The notes under the pieces are model-generated. The model was not told the DNA's origin. It searched no databases and was given only the letters and a program-made list of their open reading frames with translations. A stretch of DNA of 20,441 bases from Bacteroidales bacterium UBA5429 (GTDB lineage Bacteria > Bacteroidota > Bacteroidia > Bacteroidales > WCHB1-69), in contig DIRT01000024.1 in assembly GCA_002427605.1 (NCBI GenBank), forward strand, positions 1-20,441, given 5' to 3'. Of this stretch, positions 14,836 to 20,441 are shown piece after piece. The first letter of the stretch is position 1, and every line of letters begins with the position of its first letter. The position numbers were made by a program, and so were the translations under genes.

Positions 14836-14853
14836 TATAAAAAGAACTAACCC

Positions 14854-16203
14854 ATGAAGAGATTTATAAATACGATCCGTAATATTTTTAAAATTCAAGA
14901 TTTACGTCAGAGAATACTTTATACCTTATTTATAGTATTAATATATAGATTGGGGTCACATATTGTATTACCAGGGGTTAATCCGGCCGCTTTAGCGGAG
15001 TTTTCAAAAAGTGCCCAGGAGGGTTTATTAGGACTTTTGGATCTTTTTTCCGGTGGTGCTTTTTCTAATGCTTCTATTTTTGCATTGGGAGTGATGCCTT
15101 ACATCTCTGCTTCCATTGTAATTCAGTTGATGACTTTGGCTGTTCCTTACTTCCAACGTCTTCAAAAAGAGGGAGAGAGTGGAAGAAAGAGAATCAATCA
15201 GATTACCCGATTTTTGACAATTGGGGTAGTTGCTATTCAAGCTCCTGTTTACATTGCTAACATTGTAACTCAATTTAGAGGTGCTGTTTCTGAAACATTT
15301 ATTGCTCATTCCTTTATGGGATTCTCATTGTTTTCGGTAACGGCTTTCCTTCTTTTATTGTCAGGTACTCTCTTTATAATGTGGTTAGGAGAGAGAATTA
15401 CTGATAATGGTTTAGGAAATGGTATTTCTATCATCATTATGATAGGTATTATTGCACGTTTCCCATTTGCTTTAAGAGCTGAGTTTATTGCCAGAATTAC
15501 AGAAATGAATGGAGGTCCTATCTTATTCTTAGTCGAAATTCTCGCGATGATGGCTATTATTGCTTTTGTTATTCTGTTAGTTCAGGGAACACGTCGGATT
15601 CCTGTTCAGTATGCTAAGAGAATCGAAGGAAATAAACAATATGGTGGTGTTAGAAACTTTTTACCATTAAAAGTGAATGCTGCCGGTGTAATGCCTATCA
15701 TTTTTGCTCAGGCAATCATGTTGTTACCTCTAACATTCATAAATACTGCTAAACAACCCAGTAAATTTACAATGACTTTTATTGACCCTAATGGATTTGG
15801 GTATAACTTGATTTTCTTCTTATTAATCATTGGATTTACCTATTTCTATACTGCTATTACTATTAATCCTCAACAAATTGCTGAAGATTTAAAGAAAAAT
15901 GGCGGATTTGTTCCCGGAACCAAGCCTGGAAAACAGACAGCTAATCTTATTGATGAGATTATGTCCAGAATTACATTGCCTGGTTCATTTTTCTTAGGTA
16001 TTATTGCGATATTACCTTCAATTGTTCGTTTGTTTGGTGTGAATCAACAGTTCGCTCAGTTCTTTGGTGGAACGTCTCTATTGATTATGGTGGGTGTTGT
16101 TTTGGATATCCTTCAACAGATAGAAAGCCATCTTATGATGAGACATTACGATGGATTGACAAAATCAGGTAGAATTAAGGGACGTAGCAGTGGTGTTTAC
16201 TAG
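14854..16203 (+). CDS. secY: Protein translocase subunit SecY
   Basis: The 449-residue inner-membrane channel of the Sec translocon, with ten membrane helices. Recognisable parts are the first helix region RILYTLFIVLIYRLGSHI, the plug/second-helix region LLDLFSGGAFSNASIFALGVMPYISASIVIQLM, and the cytoplasmic loop YAKRIEGNKQYGGVRNFLPLKVNAAGVMPIIFA. The late NGGFVPGTKPGKQT loop contacts SecA and ribosomes. Length is normal. All signal-peptide-bearing T9SS proteins in this window would first pass through it. It starts 18 bp after rplO and ends 6 bp before map. Confidence 0.95.
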   Translation: MKRFINTIRNIFKIQDLRQRILYTLFIVLIYRLGSHIVLPGVNPAALAEFSKSAQEGLLGLLDLFSGGAFSNASIFALGVMPYISASIVIQLMTLAVPYFQRLQKEGESGRKRINQITRFLTIGVVAIQAPVYIANIVTQFRGAVSETFIAHSFMGFSLFSVTAFLLLLSGTLFIMWLGERITDNGLGNGISIIIMIGIIARFPFALRAEFIARITEMNGGPILFLVEILAMMAIIAFVILLVQGTRRIPVQYAKRIEGNKQYGGVRNFLPLKVNAAGVMPIIFAQAIMLLPLTFINTAKQPSKFTMTFIDPNGFGYNLIFFLLIIGFTYFYTAITINPQQIAEDLKKNGGFVPGTKPGKQTANLIDEIMSRITLPGSFFLGIIAILPSIVRLFGVNQQFAQFFGGTSLLIMVGVVLDILQQIESHLMMRHYDGLTKSGRIKGRSSGVY

Positions 16204-16209
16204 AATATA

Positions 16210-16998
16210 ATGTTTAATAATCAAATCTATCTATATAATCAAGCTGATATTCAGCAAATAAAAGAAAGTTCTTTGCTTGTTGGGAAAACTTTGGGTGTTG
16301 TAGCGGAGAAGATAGCACCGGGTGTTTTTGTTTCAGATCTGGATCGGACAGCTGAACAATTCATCAGAGATCACCAGGCTATTCCATCTTTTAAAGGATA
16401 TAACGGATATCCGGCTTCACTATGTATATCAATTAATGATGTTGTAGTACACGGAATTCCAAAAAATCAAATCTTAAAAGAGGGGGATATCGTATCTATT
16501 GACTGTGGTGTGTACAAAAATGGATATCATGGGGATTATGCTTATACTTTTGCAGTGGGTGAGATTTCTGAAGAAAAGAGAAACCTGGTTGAGCGTACAA
16601 AACAATCCCTTTATCTGGGAATTGAAAAGGCAGAAGCAGGTATGCGAACCGGTGATATCGGGCATGCAATCCAAAGTTATGTTGAATCTTTTGGATATGG
16701 AGTGGTGAGAGAGTTGTGTGGTCATGGGATTGGTAGAAATTTACATGAATCTCCGGAAATACTTAATTATGGTCGGCCGGGGAAAGGAGTGTTGTTAAAG
16801 AAGGGAATGGTGTTTTGTATTGAGCCTATGATCAACATGAAAGATAAAGCGATATTCATGGAAAATGACGGTTGGACAATTCGAACCAAAGATGGAGCAC
16901 CTTCTGCACACTTTGAACATCAAATTGCATTAACCGACCAGGGAACAGAAATTTTATCAACTTATAAATATATTGAGGAAGTATTAAACAAAAAATAA
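16210..16998 (+). CDS. map: Type I methionine aminopeptidase
   Basis: The 262-residue cytoplasmic metalloenzyme removes the initiator methionine from new proteins. All five metal ligands of the pita-bread fold are present: D98 and D109 (SIDCGVYKNGYHGDYA), H172 (CGHGIGRNLHE), E205 (FCIEPMI) and E236 (FEHQIAL). H81 in VVHGIP is the substrate-contacting histidine. No N-terminal zinc-finger extension is present. Its place between secY and infA is standard in Bacteroidota and many Firmicutes. Confidence 0.95.
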   Translation: MFNNQIYLYNQADIQQIKESSLLVGKTLGVVAEKIAPGVFVSDLDRTAEQFIRDHQAIPSFKGYNGYPASLCISINDVVVHGIPKNQILKEGDIVSIDCGVYKNGYHGDYAYTFAVGEISEEKRNLVERTKQSLYLGIEKAEAGMRTGDIGHAIQSYVESFGYGVVRELCGHGIGRNLHESPEILNYGRPGKGVLLKKGMVFCIEPMINMKDKAIFMENDGWTIRTKDGAPSAHFEHQIALTDQGTEILSTYKYIEEVLNKK

Positions 16999-17000
16999 AT

Positions 17001-17222
17001 ATGGCAAAACAATCATCAATTGAACAAGACGGTATTGTAATTGAATCTTTAGGAAATGCACTTTTCCGGGTACAATTGGAAAATGGACATGTTATTACTG
17101 CACATATTTCCGGAAAGATGAGGTTACACTATATTAGAATTTTACCCGGTGATAAGGTACAAGTGGAGATGTCTCCTTATGATCTTACAAAAGGTAGAAT
17201 TACATTCAGACATAAATCATAA
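17001..17222 (+). CDS. infA: Translation initiation factor IF-1
   Basis: A 73-residue OB-fold protein that binds the 30S A site during initiation. The sequence MAKQSSIEQDGIVIESLGNA, LENGHVITAHISGKMR and LPGDKVQVEMSPYDLTKGRI follows the family over its whole length. It starts two bases after the map stop codon, so the two are tightly coupled. Confidence 0.95.
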   Translation: MAKQSSIEQDGIVIESLGNALFRVQLENGHVITAHISGKMRLHYIRILPGDKVQVEMSPYDLTKGRITFRHKS

Positions 17223-17255
17223 CAATAATAATAAATAATACAAAAAACACATAAA

Positions 17256-17372
17256 ATGAAAGTAAGAGCATCAGTAAAAAAAAGATCTGAAGATTGTATT
17301 GTAGTGAGAAGAAAGGGAGTTGTTTATGTTATAAACAAAAAGAACCCTAAATTTAAACAACGTCAAGGATAA
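17256..17372 (+). CDS. rpmJ: 50S ribosomal protein L36
   Basis: A 38-residue protein. It begins MKVRASVKKRSEDC and ends KNPKFKQRQG, which is the L36 pattern. Of the four zinc ligands of the C-plus form (three cysteines and a histidine) only one cysteine (C14) remains, so this is the zinc-independent C-minus form common in Bacteroidota. It lies between infA and rpsM as usual. Confidence 0.93.
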   Translation: MKVRASVKKRSEDCIVVRRKGVVYVINKKNPKFKQRQG

Positions 17373-17399
17373 TATTAACAAGTAAAATATAAATAGAGT

Positions 17400-17774
17400 A
17401 TGGCAAGAATTGCAGGTATTGATTTACCCAAAAATAAAAGAGGGGAAATTGGTTTAACTTACATTTATGGTATCGGAAGAAGTACTGCTCAAAGAATTCT
17501 GGATCAAGCTAAGATCGATTATTCAAAGAAAGTACATGAATGGAATGATGATGAGCTGGCAGATCTTCGTGCGATTATCAATGAAATGAAAGTAGAAGGT
17601 GCGTTACGTTCCGAGGTACAAATGAATATCAAACGTTTAATGGATATTGGATGTTATCGCGGGGTTCGTCATCGTATCGGATTACCTTTACGTGGACAAA
17701 GTACTAAAAATAACGCCCGAACAAGAAAAGGACGTAAGAAAACTGTTGCTAATAAGAAAAAAGTAACTAAGTAA
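17400..17774 (+). CDS. rpsM: 30S ribosomal protein S13
   Basis: A 124-residue protein of the 30S head, contacting 16S rRNA and the P-site tRNA. It starts MARIAGIDLPKNKRGEIGLTYIYGIG, has the helix-two-turn-helix region, and the basic tail RGVRHRIGLPLRGQSTKNNARTRKG. The C-terminus is lysine-rich. It opens the alpha-operon part of the cluster. Confidence 0.95.
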   Translation: MARIAGIDLPKNKRGEIGLTYIYGIGRSTAQRILDQAKIDYSKKVHEWNDDELADLRAIINEMKVEGALRSEVQMNIKRLMDIGCYRGVRHRIGLPLRGQSTKNNARTRKGRKKTVANKKKVTK

Positions 17775-17815
17775 TCAAATTAAACAATTTTAGTTAGTAG
17801 AAGGAACATAGAATT

Positions 17816-18205
17816 ATGGCAAAGAATACAAAATCAGTAAAGAAAAAAGTTGTAAGAGTAGACGCAATGGGTAAAGCATTTATTTCAGCGTCATTCAATA
17901 ATGTTATTGTTACGCTTACCAACAGTGATGGTCAAGTGATTTCCTGGTCATCAGCTGGAAAAATGGGCTTTAGAGGTTCTAAAAAGAACACTCCATATGC
18001 TGCTCAAATGGCTGCTCAAGATTGTGCAAAAGTTGCTTACGACTTGGGTTTAAGAAAAGTTAAAGTTTATGTTAAAGGTCCCGGAAGTGGTAGAGAGTCA
18101 GCGATCCGTACAATCCATGCGGCAGGTATTTTAGTTGAAGAGATTACTGACGTTACTCCATTACCACACAATGGATGTCGCCCTCCAAAACGTAGAAGAG
18201 TATAA
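17816..18205 (+). CDS. rpsK: 30S ribosomal protein S11
   Basis: A 129-residue protein of the 30S platform. Diagnostic parts are ASFNNVIVTLTNSDGQVISWSSAGKMGFRGSKK, TPYAAQMAAQDCAKVA, VKGPGSGRESAIRTI and the C-terminus DVTPLPHNGCRPPKRRRV. It sits between rpsM and rpsD. Confidence 0.95.
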   Translation: MAKNTKSVKKKVVRVDAMGKAFISASFNNVIVTLTNSDGQVISWSSAGKMGFRGSKKNTPYAAQMAAQDCAKVAYDLGLRKVKVYVKGPGSGRESAIRTIHAAGILVEEITDVTPLPHNGCRPPKRRRV

Positions 18206-18247
18206 TTTTTAATTAATTTTTATATAAAAAGAAAATAAGATTTTATT

Positions 18248-18853
18248 ATGGCAAGATATACAGGACCTAAAACAAGAATAGCAAGAAAATTCAAAGAACC
18301 TATCTTTGGACCCGATAAATATTTTGAGAGAAGAAATTATCCTCCCGGACAACATGGGTTAACCAAGAGACGTTCTAAGATTTCCGAATATGGAATTCAG
18401 TTACAAGAAAAACAAAAAGCCAAATATACTTACGGTTTATTAGAGCGTCAATTTAAGAAATTGTTTAAGAAAGCTGCCAGTAAAAGAGGTATTACCGGTT
18501 TGAACTTAATGCAACTGATTGAATCCAGATTAGACAATGTTGTTTATAGATTGGGAATTGCTCCTACAAGAGCTGCTGCCCGTCAGCTGGTAACTCACAG
18601 ACATATACTGGTAAATGGTAAGATATGTAATATTCCTTCTGCTTTACTCGTGCCCGGTGATATTGTTGCGGTTCGTGAGCGTTCTAAAGCGTTAGAAGTA
18701 GTTACCAATTCTTTAAGTGGAAGATCTCACCAATACAGTTGGTTAGAATGGGACGGCGATCTTTTTACCGGAAAATTCATGAATTATCCAGAAAGAGAAG
18801 AGATTCCGGAGAATATCAATGAACAAGCAATTGTGGAATTGTACTCCAGATAA
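18248..18853 (+). CDS. rpsD: 30S ribosomal protein S4
   Basis: A 201-residue protein that initiates assembly of the 30S body. It starts MARYTGPKTRIARKFKEPIFG and has no N-terminal cysteine cluster, so it is the zinc-free form. The S4 RNA-binding domain is in the middle (LESRLDNVVYRLGIAPTRAAARQLVTHRHILVNG, with ESRLDNV preserved). In many bacteria S4 represses its own operon by binding the mRNA; no such site was identified here. Confidence 0.95.
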   Translation: MARYTGPKTRIARKFKEPIFGPDKYFERRNYPPGQHGLTKRRSKISEYGIQLQEKQKAKYTYGLLERQFKKLFKKAASKRGITGLNLMQLIESRLDNVVYRLGIAPTRAAARQLVTHRHILVNGKICNIPSALLVPGDIVAVRERSKALEVVTNSLSGRSHQYSWLEWDGDLFTGKFMNYPEREEIPENINEQAIVELYSR

Positions 18854-18917
18854 TGAGTGATTCAATAGATAACTCATGTAAAAACAAAATAGTAAATAAC
18901 ATAGTAATACAAACAAT

Positions 18918-19919
18918 ATGGCAATTTTAACCTTTCAAAAACCTGACAAAGTCATCATGATTGAAACTGATGAGTTTCATGGAAAGTTTGAATTTTGTCC
19001 TCTTCAACAAGGATATGGACAAACAATCGGAAATTCTCTTCGACGTGTGCTTCTGTCATCCCTAGAGGGATATGCAATCACATCTGTTAAAATTGAAGGA
19101 GTATCTCATGAGTTCTCTTCCATTCCAGGTGTTATGGAAGATGTAACTGATATTGTCCTTAATCTGAAACAGATCCGTTTTAAGAATAAGGTTGAAAATA
19201 CAAATTCAGAAAAGGCAAGAATAATTGTTGCAGGTCAAGAACAATTGACCGCCGGTGATATCAACAAATTCCTTAACTTCTTCCAGGTTCTTAATCCTGA
19301 TCATGTGATTTGCAGAATGGAGCCCGATGTTAAATTGGAATTTGAGATTACCATTGATAAAGGGAGAGGGTATGTTCCGGCTGAAGATAATAAATATCTT
19401 CATGAAGGAATTGATGTGATCACCATTGACTCCATCCATACTCCTATCAAGAATGTTAAATATCATGTTGATAACTTCAGGGTTGAGCAAAGAACTGACT
19501 TCGAAAAGTTAGTTATCGAACTTGAAACTGATGGTTCAATTGAACCTAAAGAAGCATTAAAAGAAGCTGCAAAAATTTTAATTCAACACTTTGTACTCTT
19601 ATCAGATGAAAAGATTATTTTATACTCACATGATCAATTGTCCGATAGTCGTACTGACGATCTGGATGAAGAATCTAAGATGATCAGACAAATGTTGAAG
19701 ATCAAGTTAGTTGATTTGGAACTTTCTGTTAGAGCTTTCAATTGCTTAAAGTCTGCCGAATTGGAAACATTGGGAGACTTGGTTCAAATGCATCGTTCTG
19801 ATCTCCTTAAATTTAGAAACTTTGGTAAAAAATCACTCGCTGAATTGGAAGATCTGATCGCAAGTAAAGGATTAGAATTTGGAATGGATATATCAAAATA
19901 TAAATTAGATAAAGAATAA
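18918..19919 (+). CDS. rpoA: DNA-directed RNA polymerase subunit alpha
   Basis: The 333-residue alpha subunit of RNA polymerase. The N-terminal assembly domain (1 to about 225) contains FEFCPLQQGYGQTIGNSLRRVLLSSLEGYAI and the IPGVMEDVTDIVLNLK segment. A flexible acidic linker (about 240-260) is followed by the C-terminal domain (about 265-325) with helix-hairpin-helix elements LELSVRAFNCLKSAELETLGDLV and FGKKSLAELEDLI, which touches promoter DNA and activators. Length is normal. It lies between rpsD and rplQ. Confidence 0.96.
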   Translation: MAILTFQKPDKVIMIETDEFHGKFEFCPLQQGYGQTIGNSLRRVLLSSLEGYAITSVKIEGVSHEFSSIPGVMEDVTDIVLNLKQIRFKNKVENTNSEKARIIVAGQEQLTAGDINKFLNFFQVLNPDHVICRMEPDVKLEFEITIDKGRGYVPAEDNKYLHEGIDVITIDSIHTPIKNVKYHVDNFRVEQRTDFEKLVIELETDGSIEPKEALKEAAKILIQHFVLLSDEKIILYSHDQLSDSRTDDLDEESKMIRQMLKIKLVDLELSVRAFNCLKSAELETLGDLVQMHRSDLLKFRNFGKKSLAELEDLIASKGLEFGMDISKYKLDKE

Positions 19920-19926
19920 CAATACA

Positions 19927-20441
19927 ATGAGACACGCTAAAAGAATAAATCATTTGGGGAGAACCAGTTCTCATAGAGCTGCAATGCTATCAAACATGGC
20001 AACATCTTTGATAAGACATAAAAGAATTACTACAACGGTTGCTAAAGCTAAAGCTTTAAGATCATATATTGAACCTCTTATTACTCGTTCAAAGAAAGAT
20101 ACAACCCATTCAAGAAGAATTGTATTTTCCTTCTTACAAGATAAATATGCTGTAAGTGAGTTGTTTAGAGATATTGCTCCAAAAATTGCTGATAGACCCG
20201 GTGGCTATACCAGAATTTTAAAAACCGGCTTCAGACAAGGAGACAATGCCGAAATGTGTATTATTGAGTTGGTAGATTACAACGAAACATACAACATTAA
20301 GGAAGAAAAGAAAGCAACCAGAACCAGAAGAAGCAGATCGAAAAAAGCTGCTCTTAAAGTAACTGCTGAACCTGTTGCAGGAGTGACAGAAGAACCAACA
20401 GCGGAAGTTGCAGAAGAACCTACTGCAGAAGTAGTAGAAGA
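19927..20441 (+). CDS. rplQ: 50S ribosomal protein L17 (3' end outside the window)
   Basis: The reading frame starts at 19927, 7 bases after the rpoA stop, and runs open to the end of the window (171 codons visible). The start MRHAKRINHLGRTSSHRAAML, ITTTVAKAKALRSYIEPLI, and GGYTRILKTGFRQGDNAEMCIIELVDYN are diagnostic for L17. After the conserved core (about residue 120) comes a basic patch (TRTRRSRSKK) and then an acidic low-complexity extension with the repeat EEPTAEV. Such extensions are seen in Bacteroidota L17. The true length is unknown because the gene is cut. Confidence 0.93.
   Translation, partial: MRHAKRINHLGRTSSHRAAMLSNMATSLIRHKRITTTVAKAKALRSYIEPLITRSKKDTTHSRRIVFSFLQDKYAVSELFRDIAPKIADRPGGYTRILKTGFRQGDNAEMCIIELVDYNETYNIKEEKKATRTRRSRSKKAALKVTAEPVAGVTEEPTAEVAEEPTAEVVE

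Noticed and set aside
18853..18877. 6-bp inverted repeat ATGAGT/ACTCAT after rpsD
   Set aside because: Short stem, 13-base loop and no T tract. Transcription must continue into rpoA, so it is not called a terminator.

Overview
The window is chromosomal DNA from a member of the Bacteroidota, most likely a Bacteroidales-type anaerobe that has a type IX secretion system (T9SS). Four things support this. The ribosomal gene order includes map between secY and infA. There is a 38-residue L36 and an S4, both without intact zinc-ligand sets. The -7 elements are of the TAnnTTTG class. Several genes carry T9SS signatures: a PorP/SprF barrel, a PD40-OmpA protein, and type A and type B C-terminal sorting domains. 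The genus cannot be read from the sequence.

Layout. (1) 98-5274, minus strand: a tight four-cistron operon, read as GT2 glycosyltransferase, then a single ORF joining the clamp-loader-like ATPase RarA in frame to a PorP/SprF outer-membrane protein, then a PD40/OmpA protein, then guanine deaminase. (2) 5275-5899: an AT-rich gap with heptanucleotide tandem repeats and inverted repeats. (3) 5900-7006, plus strand: a secreted five-repeat protein with a type A sorting domain. It is followed by a repeat-rich gap holding REP-like palindromes, a likely terminator and more heptamer repeats. (4) 7432-8934: a short-chain dehydrogenase (minus) and a small membrane protein (plus) diverging from a compact promoter region. 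(5) 9003-13868, plus strand: a likely operon of an ECF sigma factor, an overlapping single-pass anti-sigma-like protein ending in a T9SS type B domain, an M16-fold protein without its zinc motif, and a large multi-module surface protein also ending in a type B domain. (6) 13887-14090: a strong promoter, a foldable RNA and a terminator-like hairpin. (7) 14130-20441: rpmD-rplO-secY-map-infA-rpmJ-rpsM-rpsK-rpsD-rpoA-rplQ, the second half of the spc/alpha supercluster, with rplQ cut by the window end.

The most unusual items are: the RarA-PorP fusion, joined exactly where the RarA tail can serve as the n-region of the PorP signal peptide; the sigma/anti-sigma pair whose anti-sigma carries a T9SS sorting-type domain, placed in an operon with a type B cargo; and the structured RNA in front of rpmD, where the ribosomal cluster is split from its usual upstream neighbour rpsE. 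Short tandem heptamers of several families sit at gene ends and in a promoter spacer.
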